Origin: Clostridium novyi NT
GTDB lineage: Bacteria; Bacillota; Clostridia; Clostridiales; Clostridiaceae
DNA length: 64,000 nt
Assembly: GCF_000014125.1 (NCBI RefSeq)
Contig: NC_008593.1
Coordinates: 1,178,001 to 1,242,000 of the forward strand
Reading direction: 5' to 3'
Position numbers and translations under genes: made by a program. The notes under the pieces were generated by a model. It was not told the DNA's origin and did no database searches. It saw nothing but the letters and a program-made list of their open reading frames with translations. Each line of letters starts with the position of its first letter. Positions within the stretch are counted from its first letter, which is position 1. Below are positions 1 through 8,672 of the stretch, in pieces.

Positions 1-1
1 T

Positions 2-325
2 CAAATGATGAGAGATAATCATAATGCAAAAGCTCTTCAAGATTTAAAGGGTATTATGGATGATGAACATACATCAAAGGAACAAAGGGCAGAAATATCT
101 AAAAAATATAGTGATCTTGCACTTGCAGATACTAAACAACATCAAATAGAATCTGTATTAAAAAGTAAAGGATATGAAAATGTACTATGTTACATTCAAG
201 ATAACAAAGTTACAGTTGTAGTAAAATCATCTAAAAAGCTTACTGAAACTCAAACAAAACAAATTCAAGATGTAGTTATGGATATTACAAAAATAAAGGA
301 TGTAGATATACAATTAAAAGAATAA
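2..325 (+). CDS. spoIIIAH: Stage III sporulation protein AH, C-terminal part (5' end outside window)
   Basis: The frame is open from the first base of the window, so the N-terminal membrane anchor lies upstream and only about 107 residues are visible. They match the C-terminal ring-forming (YscJ/FliF-like) domain of SpoIIIAH: a charged helix, then a motif around KSKGYENVLCYI, a beta strand NKVTVVV and a closing helix ending in DVDIQLKE. In the known system SpoIIIAH sits in the mother-cell membrane and pairs with forespore SpoIIQ to form the feeding-tube channel. As the last gene of the spoIIIA operon it is followed by a gap with a new promoter. The identity rests on sequence recognition plus the neighbouring asp23-nusB order, which is usual in clostridia. 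Confidence 0.9.
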   Translation, partial: QMMRDNHNAKALQDLKGIMDDEHTSKEQRAEISKKYSDLALADTKQHQIESVLKSKGYENVLCYIQDNKVTVVVKSSKKLTETQTKQIQDVVMDITKIKDVDIQLKE

Positions 326-330
326 TATGT

Positions 331-359
331 TTGTAAATTCATACTATCTTTGATATAAT
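331..359 (+). promoter_or_regulatory. Vegetative (sigma-A type) promoter for the asp23 gene
   Basis: TTGTAA (331-336), a 17-nt spacer and TATAAT (354-359), with a TG one base before the -10 (extended -10). It lies 50 bp ahead of the Asp23 gene start, so this gene has its own housekeeping transcription separate from the sporulation gene upstream. Confidence 0.7.
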
Positions 360-408
360 AAGCACATAATAAATGTTTTGAATATCCGGACAAAGGGGGT
401 ACACCTAG

Positions 409-813
409 ATGGACGAAAACTTAAATGTGGAACAAGAAACAGATATGGAAATGGGAATTGTTAAAATATCAGATGAGGTAGTTGAAGTAATAGCAGGACT
501 TGCTGCTTCAGAAGTAGACGGAATAGAAGGAATGAGTACCACATTAGTTGGAGGAATAACTCAGATACTAAGCGGAAAAAAGAACTTATCTAAAGGAATT
601 AAAGTAAATGTAGAAGAAAATAGTGCTACTATAGATTTATATGTTGTAGTTAAGTACGGTGTTAAAATTGTAGATGTTGCAAAGAAGGTACAAGAGAGTG
701 TTAAAAAATCTGTAGAGCTAATGACTGGGTTAAATTTGACAGCAATTAATGTTTATGTACAAAATGTTGTGCTTCCAAAAGAGGAAGTAAGATCTAAAGA
801 AAAACAAGATTAA
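409..813 (+). CDS. Asp23/Gls24 family envelope stress protein
   Basis: A 134-residue protein of the Asp23/Gls24 family (YqhY-like in Bacillus). After an acidic N-terminus, the core from about residue 16 (GIVKISDEVVEVIAGLA) through EVDGIEGMS and the hydrophobic strand ATIDLYVVVKYGV is the family signature, and it ends with VYVQNVVLP. Members are cytoplasmic or membrane-associated and linked to envelope homeostasis; the molecular activity is not known. The start follows a strong AAAGGGGG site. It has its own promoter and terminator, so it is probably monocistronic. Its position next to nusB is widely conserved in Firmicutes. Confidence 0.88.
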   Translation: MDENLNVEQETDMEMGIVKISDEVVEVIAGLAASEVDGIEGMSTTLVGGITQILSGKKNLSKGIKVNVEENSATIDLYVVVKYGVKIVDVAKKVQESVKKSVELMTGLNLTAINVYVQNVVLPKEEVRSKEKQD

Positions 814-819
814 TTATTG

Positions 820-845
820 CACCCTCTGAAAACAGAGGGTGTTTC
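820..845 (+). terminator. Intrinsic terminator after the Asp23 gene
   Basis: Perfect 9-bp stem CACCCTCTG/CAGAGGGTG with an AAAA loop, then a short T run. Confidence 0.85.
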
Positions 846-922
846 CATGTTTAAATATGTATATTAATATTTATAATGACAATAATTAAAATATATTTTA
901 ATTCATATACTAGGAGGAAATT

Positions 923-1324
923 ATGAACAGAAGAAAATCAAGAGAAGTGGCTATGAAATTATTATTTGAAATGAGTATTAACAAAGAGGAATTTTCAGAG
1001 ATATTAAAAAACTTTAAAGAAAATACTGATACAAATATGGAAAATGTTGATTTCATATACATAAATAAAATAGTAAATGGCATAGAACAAAACAAAGAAG
1101 ACATAGATAAAAAAATAGAAGAAAACTTAACAAAGTGGAAATTAAACAGACTTTCAAAGATAGACCTTACAATACTTAGAATATCTACATATGAAATAAT
1201 GTTTATGGAGGATATACCTAACAAGGTTGCAGTTAATGAAGCTATAGAACTTGCAAAAAAATATTCAGCAGACAATTCTCCAGCCTTTGTAAACGGAGTG
1301 CTTGGAAACATGATAAAAGCATAA
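923..1324 (+). CDS. nusB: Transcription antitermination factor NusB
   Basis: A 133-residue all-helical RNA-binding protein of normal NusB length. It starts with the typical RRKSREVAMKLLFEM, and the C-terminal half carries the hallmark KVAVNEAIELAKKYS followed by PAFVNGVLGNM. NusB binds boxA RNA with NusE (S10) and supports rRNA antitermination. The start follows AGGAGGAAATT. folD begins 25 bp downstream with no terminator between, so nusB heads a run nusB-folD-xseA-xseB-ispA of the kind common in Firmicutes. No clear promoter was found in the AT-rich 80 bp upstream. Confidence 0.95.
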   Translation: MNRRKSREVAMKLLFEMSINKEEFSEILKNFKENTDTNMENVDFIYINKIVNGIEQNKEDIDKKIEENLTKWKLNRLSKIDLTILRISTYEIMFMEDIPNKVAVNEAIELAKKYSADNSPAFVNGVLGNMIKA

Positions 1325-1349
1325 TAATAAAACTCTGGGAGGTGGATTT

Positions 1350-2186
1350 ATGGGGATAAAAATAGATGGAAAAAGATTAGCTCAAGATATTAGAGAAGAG
1401 TTAAAAAAACAAGTAGAAAATATAAATAATAATGAAGATGTTAAGTTATGCATGGCAAATATACTTGTAGGTAATGATGGTGGATCACAGTTTTATGTTA
1501 GAAATCAAAATAAATTATGTCATGCTTTAGGCATAAAAGTAAAAAACATAAACTTAGATGAATGCATAAAAGAAGAAGAATTATTAAATATTATTAATGA
1601 GTTAAACAATGATAATGAAGTTAAGGGTATAATACTTCAACTTCCCCTTCCAAAACATTTAGATGAAAGTAAAATAACATCAGCAATAGATATAAATAAG
1701 GATATTGATGGACTAAGTAGCATAAGTGTTGGGAAGCTTTATAAGGGAGAAAAATGCTTTGTACCATGTACACCAAGAGGAATTATAGAGCTTATAAAAA
1801 CTTGTGATATAGATATAGAGGGAAGCAATGCTGTTGTAATAGGAAGAAGCAATATAGTAGGAAAACCTGTAGCTCAGCTTTTACTAAATGAAAACGCAAC
1901 AGTTACAATATGCCACTCAAAAACTAAGAATTTAAAAGAAATCTGTTTAAATGCAGATATATTAGTGTCAGCTATAGGTAAACCACATTTTATTACAAAA
2001 GATTATGTTAAAGAAGGAGCAGTTGTTATTGATGTTGGTACATCTTCTGTAAATGGAAAGATGGTTGGAGATGTGTGCTTTGATGAAGTTATAGAAAAGG
2101 CAGCATATGTAACTCCAGTACCAGGTGGAGTTGGAGCAATGACAACTACTATGCTTATAAAAAATCTTTGTGAGGGATTGAAATAA
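1350..2186 (+). CDS. folD: Methylenetetrahydrofolate dehydrogenase/cyclohydrolase FolD
   Basis: A 278-residue NAD(P)-dependent one-carbon enzyme that interconverts methylene-, methenyl- and formyl-tetrahydrofolate. Seen here are the substrate segment around residues 49-61, QLPLPKHL, the KDIDG loop, the Rossmann motif [18 protein letters not shown] (about 161-178) and the C-terminal [11 protein letters not shown]. The odd point is the catalytic YxxxK motif: Tyr49 is present, but the position of the catalytic Lys (K54 in E. coli, K56 in the human enzyme) is Gln53. That Lys is needed for the cyclohydrolase step, so the protein may act mainly as a dehydrogenase. The start is ATG after GGGAGGTGG. 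It sits 2 nt before xseA. Confidence 0.93.
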   Translation: MGIKIDGKRLAQDIREELKKQVENINNNEDVKLCMANILVGNDGGSQFYVRNQNKLCHALGIKVKNINLDECIKEEELLNIINELNNDNEVKGIILQLPLPKHLDESKITSAIDINKDIDGLSSISVGKLYKGEKCFVPCTPRGIIELIKTCDIDIEGSNAVVIGRSNIVGKPVAQLLLNENATVTICHSKTKNLKEICLNADILVSAIGKPHFITKDYVKEGAVVIDVGTSSVNGKMVGDVCFDEVIEKAAYVTPVPGGVGAMTTTMLIKNLCEGLK

Positions 2187-2187
2187 T

Positions 2188-3390
2188 ATGCAGATGAAAA
2201 CATTGGGTGTTTCAGAGCTAAACAATTATATAAAAAATGTAATTGATAATGATTTTATTTTAAAAAATTCTAAAATAAAAGGTGAAATATCTAATTTTAA
2301 AATACATATAAGTGGTCATATATACTTTTCTTTAAAAGATAAAAATAGCAAAATAAATTGTATTATGTTCAGATCCTATGCTAGAGGGTTAAAATTCATA
2401 CCTGAAAATGGAGATAATGTAATACTCAAAGGAAGAGTATCAGTATATCAAAAAGATGGTGCATATCAATTTTACTGTGAAGATATAGAAAAAGAAGGCG
2501 TAGGAGATTTATTTATAGCCTTTGAAGCGTTGAAAAAGAAATTGTATAATGAAGGATTGTTTGATGAATATAATAAAAAAGAAATACCTAGATTTGCAAA
2601 GAAAATAGGAGTTATAACTTCTCCTACAGGAGCTGCAGTTAAAGATATAATAAATGTATCTAAAAGAAGAAACAAAGGTGTAGAACTATTAATTTATCCA
2701 GCACTTGTTCAAGGAGAAAATGCACCTAAAGATTTAATAAATGGTATCAATTATTTTTCAAATAGAGATGATATTGATACCATAATAATAGCAAGAGGTG
2801 GAGGATCAATAGAAGAACTTTGGGCTTTTAACAATGAAGATTTAGCCTATGCTATATATAATTGTAATAAGCCAGTTATAAGTGGAGTTGGACACGAAAC
2901 CGATTTTACCATTTGTGATTTTGTAAGTGATAGAAGAGCACCTACACCATCTGCTGCTGCTGAGATAGGTGTTTTTAATTTAAATGAAGTAAATACAAAT
3001 ATTGAAAATTATAAAAATAGATTGTACAATTTAATTAGAAATACAATAAATTTAAAATTTAAAGAGCTAAATTCATTGGAAAACGCAATAAAAATAAATA
3101 GTCCAATGAATACTATAGCTAATGAATATATAAGAATAGACAATTTAAAAAATAAGCTTTGCCATAAAATAGAATCTAAAATAGAATACGAAAAAATAAA
3201 ACTTTCAAAAGCTAATTCTTTACTTAATGCACATAATCCACTAAATATTTTAAGTAGAGGGTTTTCTATTATTAAAGACGAAAAAAATAATGTAATTACA
3301 ACAAAAGAAAAAATAGAAGAAAATACCTGCATAAACATTACATTAAAAGATGGAAGTACTAAGGTTAGAATAAGTGATGTGTATAAATAA
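2188..3390 (+). CDS. xseA: Exodeoxyribonuclease VII large subunit
   Basis: A 400-residue nuclease subunit. The N-terminal OB-fold (about 1-100, with the [11 protein letters not shown] region) is followed by the catalytic domain containing [27 protein letters not shown] and the [14 protein letters not shown] segment. The C-terminal third is a long helical coiled-coil region that in the family recruits XseB subunits, then a short closing strand domain. ExoVII degrades single-stranded DNA to oligonucleotides in repair. Two in-frame ATGs (2188 and 2194) are possible; the first leaves one base after the folD stop, suggesting translational coupling. xseB follows 23 bp later. Confidence 0.95.
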   Translation: MQMKTLGVSELNNYIKNVIDNDFILKNSKIKGEISNFKIHISGHIYFSLKDKNSKINCIMFRSYARGLKFIPENGDNVILKGRVSVYQKDGAYQFYCEDIEKEGVGDLFIAFEALKKKLYNEGLFDEYNKKEIPRFAKKIGVITSPTGAAVKDIINVSKRRNKGVELLIYPALVQGENAPKDLINGINYFSNRDDIDTIIIARGGGSIEELWAFNNEDLAYAIYNCNKPVISGVGHETDFTICDFVSDRRAPTPSAAAEIGVFNLNEVNTNIENYKNRLYNLIRNTINLKFKELNSLENAIKINSPMNTIANEYIRIDNLKNKLCHKIESKIEYEKIKLSKANSLLNAHNPLNILSRGFSIIKDEKNNVITTKEKIEENTCINITLKDGSTKVRISDVYK

Positions 3391-3413
3391 TCACTAAAAA
3401 ATGGAGGATTAAA

Positions 3414-3635
3414 ATGGCAAGAAAAAAGGAATCTTATGAAAGCTTAATGATTAAGTTGCAAGATATCATTGAAGAGATGGAAAGTGAAGAAATATCTTTA
3501 GAAGGATCCATGAAAAACTATGAAGAAGGAATAAAACTCTGCAATAAAATGTATAAAGTATTAAATGAAGCAGAGGCTAAAATAAAGATATTAGATGGTA
3601 ATGAAGAAAAAGAATTTGTTGGGAATGATAATTAA
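3414..3635 (+). CDS. xseB: Exodeoxyribonuclease VII small subunit
   Basis: A 73-residue helical subunit of ExoVII. The segment ESLMIKLQDIIEEMESEEIS, followed by LEGSMKNYEEGIKLCN, is the standard XseB two-helix hairpin. It binds along the coiled coil of XseA. The start follows a GGAGG site. Its TAA stop overlaps the ATG of ispA by one base (TAATG), a coupling arrangement often seen for xseB and ispA. Confidence 0.93.
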   Translation: MARKKESYESLMIKLQDIIEEMESEEISLEGSMKNYEEGIKLCNKMYKVLNEAEAKIKILDGNEEKEFVGNDN

Positions 3636-4504
3636 TGAATATGAATAATTTAAAAGAAGAAGTAAATGTATGGTTAAATAATTATTTTGAAAACAAGGGT
3701 AGTTATAACAAAATAGTGTATGATGCTATGAAGTATAGTGTTGAAGTTGGTGGAAAAAGAATAAGACCAACATTAATGCTATGCACTTACAATGTATATA
3801 AGGATAATTATAAAGACATAATGCCTATGGCTTGTGCAATAGAGATGATACATACTTATTCTTTAATACATGATGATCTTCCTGCAATGGATAATGACGA
3901 TTTAAGAAGAGGAAAACCAACTAATCATAAGGTCTTTGGGGAAGCTATGGCAATACTTGCTGGAGACGGTCTTTTAAATGAAGCTATGAATATTATGTTT
4001 AATTATTCGTTAAACAATGACATAAGGGCTCTAAAAGCTTCTAAAATAATTAGTGAAGCTTCAGGAGTTGAAGGTATGATCGGTGGACAAGTAGTTGATA
4101 TTATTAGTGAAGGAAAGAAAATAACTATAGATAATCTTAAATATATGCACAAAAATAAAACAGGTAAGCTTATAAAAAGTCCTATAATAGCAGGAGCAAT
4201 TTTAGGGAATGCACCTAAAGAAGACATTGATATTTTAGAAGAGTTTGGAGAAAAATTAGGATTAGCATTCCAAATAAAAGATGATATATTAGATGTAATT
4301 GGTGATGTTAAAGTTTTAGGAAAAGAAATTCACAAAGATAAAGAAAATAATAAAACAACTTTTATATCTGAATTTGGACTTGAAAGTTGTAAGAAGATGT
4401 GCATAGATCTAACAAAAGAATGTTTAAATTTATTAAAACAGATTCAAGGAAATACAAGAGAATTAGAGGAAATAACTAAGTTTTTAATGAAAAGAGAATT
4501 TTAA
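3635..4504 (+). CDS. ispA: Polyprenyl synthetase (farnesyl diphosphate synthase type)
   Basis: A 289-residue class I trans-prenyltransferase that extends DMAPP with IPP, most likely to C15. The first aspartate-rich motif DDLPAMD is at residues 80-86 and is followed by NDDLRRGKPTNHKVFGE; the second motif DDILD is at 216-220. GGKRIRP (about 39-45) binds IPP diphosphate. Length and motif spacing fit the bacterial FPP/GGPP synthase group; chain length cannot be fixed from sequence alone. The start overlaps the xseB stop by one base. The dxs gene of the same isoprenoid pathway follows 133 bp later from its own promoter. Confidence 0.92.
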   Translation: MNMNNLKEEVNVWLNNYFENKGSYNKIVYDAMKYSVEVGGKRIRPTLMLCTYNVYKDNYKDIMPMACAIEMIHTYSLIHDDLPAMDNDDLRRGKPTNHKVFGEAMAILAGDGLLNEAMNIMFNYSLNNDIRALKASKIISEASGVEGMIGGQVVDIISEGKKITIDNLKYMHKNKTGKLIKSPIIAGAILGNAPKEDIDILEEFGEKLGLAFQIKDDILDVIGDVKVLGKEIHKDKENNKTTFISEFGLESCKKMCIDLTKECLNLLKQIQGNTRELEEITKFLMKREF

Positions 4505-4511
4505 TGAAGTT

Positions 4512-4540
4512 TTGAAATATTATTAATCCTATGCTATAAT
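4512..4540 (+). promoter_or_regulatory. Near-consensus sigma-A promoter driving dxs and downstream genes
   Basis: TTGAAA (4512-4517), a 17-nt spacer and TATAAT (4535-4540). It lies in the only sizeable gap of the block, about 100 bp before dxs, and probably starts the dxs-tlyA-nadK-argR-recN transcript. Confidence 0.8.
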
Positions 4541-4637
4541 CCGTATATAAAATAGTGGTGAATGGAAGTATAAAACACGGTATAAAAAACGCTCTATTAA
4601 AAGTAATGTAGATGAATTAAAAAGGAAAGATGATAAT

Positions 4638-6509
4638 ATGAGTGAAATATTTGATAATTATAAAGGACTTTACGAACTGAGAAAAATGTCTTTTTCAGAT
4701 TTAGATAAATTTGCTCAGGAAATTAGAAATTTTTTAATAAATAAAATTTCTAAAACTGGGGGTCATTTAGCATCTAATTTAGGTGTAGTAGAGCTTACTT
4801 TAGCTTTATACAAAGTTTTTGATTTAGATAAAGATAAAATAGTATGGGATGTAGGACATCAAACTTATGTTCATAAAATACTTACTGGAAGAGCGGATAG
4901 ATTTGACAATTTAAGACAATTCGGTGGTATGAGTGGATTTCCTAAAAGATGTGAAAGTAAATATGATTTTTTTGAAACGGGACACAGTAGCACATCTATT
5001 TCTGCTGCACTAGGTATGGCAAGAGCGAGAGATTTAAAAAATGAAAAATGCAATGTTGTAGCAGTAATTGGGGATGGAGCTTTAACTGGTGGTATGGCAA
5101 TTGAAGCTTTAAATGACGTAGGAGATAAAAAAACAAATTTAATTGTCATATTAAATGATAATCAAATGTCTATAGGAAAAAATGTAGGAGGAGTTTCTAC
5201 ATATTTAAGCAGAATTAGAATTGATCCGAAATACAATAAGTTTAAAGCTGATTTTAATGATGTTTTAAGAAAAACAAATATTGGAACAGGTGTTGCAGAT
5301 TCCTTAAGCAAGCTTAAATCTGGAATAAAGCAGATGTTAGTTCCAGGAATGTTCTTTGAAGAAATGGGAATAAAATATTTAGGACCAATAGATGGACATA
5401 ATATCAAAGAACTCACTGAAGTTATAAATACAGCTAAAAATTTAAACGGACCTGTACTAATACATACAATTACTCAAAAAGGCAAAGGATATAAATTTGC
5501 AGAAAAAGATCCTAACAGATTTCATGGCATAGGAGCTTTTAATTTAGATACAGGAAAAGTGTCTAAAATTAGTGGAGATACATATTCAAAAGCATTTGGA
5601 GATGCAATTGTAGAACTTGCAGAAGAAGATAAAAGAATAGTTGCAATTACTGCAGCTATGAGAGATGGAACGGGACTTAAAAAATTTAGTGAAAAGTATC
5701 CTAAAAGATTTTTTGACGTGGGAATAGCAGAACAACATGCAGTAACTCTTGCAGCAGGTATGGCACAATCAGGATTAAAGCCTATATTTGCGGTTTACTC
5801 CACATTCCTTCAAAGGGCATACGATCAAGTTATCCATGATGTATGTCATCAAAATCTTCCAGTAGTATTTGCAATTGATAGAGCTGGAATAGTTGGAAGT
5901 GACGGAGAAACTCATCAAGGAGTATTTGATTTATCATTTTTAAATCATATGCCTAATATGACTATTATGTGTCCTAAGAGTTTACATGAAGTAAAGTATA
6001 TGTTAAAATGGGCGGCTAATCAGAATTCACCAGTGGCTATAAGATATCCAAGGGGTGGAGATAGTATAGAGTTATCAGCAAAGACAGATTATATTGTTGG
6101 AAAATGGGAAGTATTAAAGACAGAAGGAAATATAGCTCTAATAGCAACTGGAAAAATGGTTGCTACAGCTATTAAAGTACAAGAAAAAATGAAAGCTATG
6201 GGCGTAAACATAACAGTTATAAATGCATGTTTTGTAAAACCAATTGATAAATCTATTATAAAAAAATTAGTATCTAAGAATTATAAAATAATAACTCTAG
6301 AGGATAATGTATTATCTGGAGGATTTGGTGAAAGTGTTCTTCAATATGCAAATTCTTTAATTACAACAAATTCTATAAATAGTGAATCTAAGGTTGTAAA
6401 TTTAGGATTTGATGATAAATTTATTCCTCATGGAAGTGTAGATATACTTTATAAGGCAAACAATTTAGATGTAGATGGAGTAGTAAAAAATATAGTTAAG
6501 ATTTTATAA
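4638..6509 (+). CDS. dxs: 1-deoxy-D-xylulose-5-phosphate synthase
   Basis: A 623-residue thiamine-diphosphate enzyme that condenses pyruvate and glyceraldehyde 3-phosphate in the first step of the MEP isoprenoid pathway. Visible are [17 protein letters not shown] (about 41-57), [29 protein letters not shown] (115-128), the ThDP/Mg motif GDGALTGGM (145-153) with NDNQMSIG downstream, and in the transketolase-like second domain [15 protein letters not shown] with the catalytic Glu. The C-terminal transketolase domain begins near residue 490. The start follows GGAAAGATGATA with ATG at 4638. It is full length and heads an operon, with tlyA 32 bp downstream. Confidence 0.97.
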
Positions 6510-6541
6510 TTTAGTATCTTTAAATTTAAAGGAGTTAAATC

Positions 6542-7354
6542 ATGAGTAGTGTCAAAAGTGAAAGGTTAGATATACTTTTAGTTGAAAAAAATATTTTTGA
6601 TTCTAGAGAAAAAGCTAAAATTGCAATTATGGAAGGAAAAATATTTGTAAATGGTCAAAGAGTAGATAAATGTGGTCAAAAGATAAAGGTGGATTCAGAA
6701 ATTGAATTCAAAGGCGAAGTAATGCCATACGTAAGTAGGGGCGGATTTAAACTTGAAAAAGCTATGAAAAGTTTTGATATAGAACTTCAAGGAAAAGTAT
6801 GTATGGACATTGGTGCATCAACAGGAGGATTTACTGATTGTATGCTTCAAAATGGTGCTACAAAGGTATTTTCAATAGATGTTGGATATGGACAATTTGC
6901 GTGGAAACTTAGAATTGATCCAAGAGTAGTTTGTATGGAAAGAACCAATGCAAGATATTTAACTTTTGAGGATTTAGGAGAGTATCCAAACTTTTCTAGT
7001 ATAGATGTATCTTTTATATCCCTAAAGAAGATAGTTCCAGCTGTAGTAAATTTATTATCGGATGATGGAGAAGTGGTTGCACTTATAAAACCACAATTTG
7101 AAGCTGGAAGAGATAAGGTTGGTAAAAAGGGTGTTGTAAGAGAAGCAAGTACACATAAGGAAGTAATTACAAATATACTTAATTTTTTAGTGGAAAATAA
7201 TTTGAAAATTAAAGGTCTTGATCATTCGCCAATAAAAGGACCAGAAGGAAACATAGAATATCTAGTGTATTTTACTAAGGATAGAAATTATGATAAAGAA
7301 TTTGACTTCAACATTATTGATTTAGTAGTTGATTCTTCACATGAAAATTTATAG
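6542..7354 (+). CDS. tlyA: TlyA-family RNA methyltransferase (hemolysin-A-like name is historical)
   Basis: A 270-residue protein with an N-terminal S4 RNA-binding domain (about 7-66, ERLDILLVEKNIFDSREKAK) and a FtsJ/RrmJ-type methyltransferase domain with the SAM site MDIGASTGGFTDCML (88-102) and VVALIKPQFEAGRDKVG. Characterised TlyA proteins 2'-O-methylate cytidines of ribosomal RNA. Firmicute members (YqxC) are assumed to do likewise; this is inference for this protein. It lies between dxs and nadK, the normal clostridial order, and its stop is 11 bp before nadK. The start is ATG after AAAGGAG. Confidence 0.92.
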   Translation: MSSVKSERLDILLVEKNIFDSREKAKIAIMEGKIFVNGQRVDKCGQKIKVDSEIEFKGEVMPYVSRGGFKLEKAMKSFDIELQGKVCMDIGASTGGFTDCMLQNGATKVFSIDVGYGQFAWKLRIDPRVVCMERTNARYLTFEDLGEYPNFSSIDVSFISLKKIVPAVVNLLSDDGEVVALIKPQFEAGRDKVGKKGVVREASTHKEVITNILNFLVENNLKIKGLDHSPIKGPEGNIEYLVYFTKDRNYDKEFDFNIIDLVVDSSHENL

Positions 7355-7365
7355 TAGGTGTAATT

Positions 7366-8187
7366 ATGAAAAATATAGCTTTAAATATTAATAGTAGTAA
7401 ATTTATAGATGAAGGTATAATTGAAAGTATTATAAATAAAATACAAAAGTATTTTAAGGATTCTACCGTTGTATTATATAAAGACTCAAGAGGACTAGAT
7501 TCTGAAAATACAAGAAAATTTGATATGGTAGTTGTACTAGGTGGAGACGGAACTATACTTAGAGCTGCAAGAAGTGTTGCAGAGTTTCAGGTGCCTATAC
7601 TAGGAATTAATATGGGACATTTAGGATTTTTGACTGCTGTAGAAGTATCGGAGTTTGAAGAAGCTATAAAAAAATTGAGTTTAAAAAAATATAAAATAGA
7701 AGATAGAATGATGCTTACATGTGAAGTTAAGAATAAAAATGAAACAAAATTATATAATTCTTTAAATGATGTAGTAATTTCAAGAAGACCTTTGGCTAGA
7801 ATATTAAACAGTACTATATATATAGATAATGAACTTTATACAGAATTTAATTCTGATGGCATAATTGTATCAACACCAACAGGATCTACTGGATATGCAT
7901 TATCTGCTGGAGGACCTATAGTATACCCTACTTTAGAAGCTATATCACTAACACCCATATGTCCTCATTCTATGCAAAATAGAAGCATAATGATAAAAAG
8001 CACCAGTGAAATTTCTATTAATGTAGATGACAAAAACGAAAGTGTATTTTTAACATTAGATGGACAAAAAGGCGTGGAAATAGATCAATTTACAAAAATA
8101 ACAATAAAAAAATCGGAATTTAAATGTAAACTTATAAGAATAGATGGATATAACTACTTTGACGTATTAAGGGAAAAAATTTTTTAG
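7366..8187 (+). CDS. nadK: NAD kinase
   Basis: A 273-residue ATP-NAD kinase that makes NADP. The family motif GGDGT is at 59-63, followed by NMGHLGFLT; the NAD-binding NSDGIIVSTPTGSTGY and SAGGP lie near 165-181. Length is typical of the bacterial enzyme. The start (ATG after TAGTAGGTG) is 11 bp from tlyA and argR follows 19 bp later, so it is co-transcribed. Confidence 0.95.
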   Translation: MKNIALNINSSKFIDEGIIESIINKIQKYFKDSTVVLYKDSRGLDSENTRKFDMVVVLGGDGTILRAARSVAEFQVPILGINMGHLGFLTAVEVSEFEEAIKKLSLKKYKIEDRMMLTCEVKNKNETKLYNSLNDVVISRRPLARILNSTIYIDNELYTEFNSDGIIVSTPTGSTGYALSAGGPIVYPTLEAISLTPICPHSMQNRSIMIKSTSEISINVDDKNESVFLTLDGQKGVEIDQFTKITIKKSEFKCKLIRIDGYNYFDVLREKIF

Positions 8188-8206
8188 GAAGCTAAGGAGA
8201 TGTAAA

Positions 8207-8662
8207 ATGAAGATTCAACGACATTCTAAAATTTTAGAAATAATAAACACAAAAGATGTAGAGACACAAGAAGAATTGGCTGAAGAATTAAAAAAAAGAG
8301 GAGTAGATGTAACTCAAGCAACAGTGTCTCGTGACATTAAAGAACTTAAATTAATCAAAGTTTTATCCGAAAATGGAAGATACAAATATGCAACCATAGC
8401 TAAAAGTGATGGCTTATTAGCTAATAAATTAGTAAATGTATTTTCTAATACTGTAATAAGTGTAGAAAATGTACAAAATTTTGTTGTAGTAAAAACTCTA
8501 TCAGGATCTGGATCAGCCGCTGCAGAATCAATTGATTCTATGAACTTCGATGGAATTGCGGGAACTATAGCTGGAGATAATACTATATTTATTTTAACAA
8601 TAAATGAAAATAAAGCTGAAGAAATAGTGAAAAAACTAAAAAAAATGCTTGAAAATAAATAG
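8207..8662 (+). CDS. argR: Arginine repressor ArgR/AhrC
   Basis: A 151-residue winged-helix repressor. The N-terminal DNA-binding domain includes ETQEELAEELKKRGVDVTQA and TVSRDIKELKLIKV; the C-terminal hexamerisation and arginine-binding domain ends with GTIAGDNTIFILT. In E. coli and Bacillus the binding site reads GDD; here the second Asp is Asn, a mild change within the arginine pocket. Being between nadK and recN is the conserved Firmicute location, away from arginine biosynthesis genes. The start follows AAGGAGATG. Confidence 0.93.
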   Translation: MKIQRHSKILEIINTKDVETQEELAEELKKRGVDVTQATVSRDIKELKLIKVLSENGRYKYATIAKSDGLLANKLVNVFSNTVISVENVQNFVVVKTLSGSGSAAAESIDSMNFDGIAGTIAGDNTIFILTINENKAEEIVKKLKKMLENK

Positions 8663-8672
8663 GGGGCTTAGT

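Noticed and set aside
910..1311. Long open frame antisense to nusB
   Set aside because: Complete overlap with a clearly recognised gene, hydrophobic low-complexity translation, no ribosome site.
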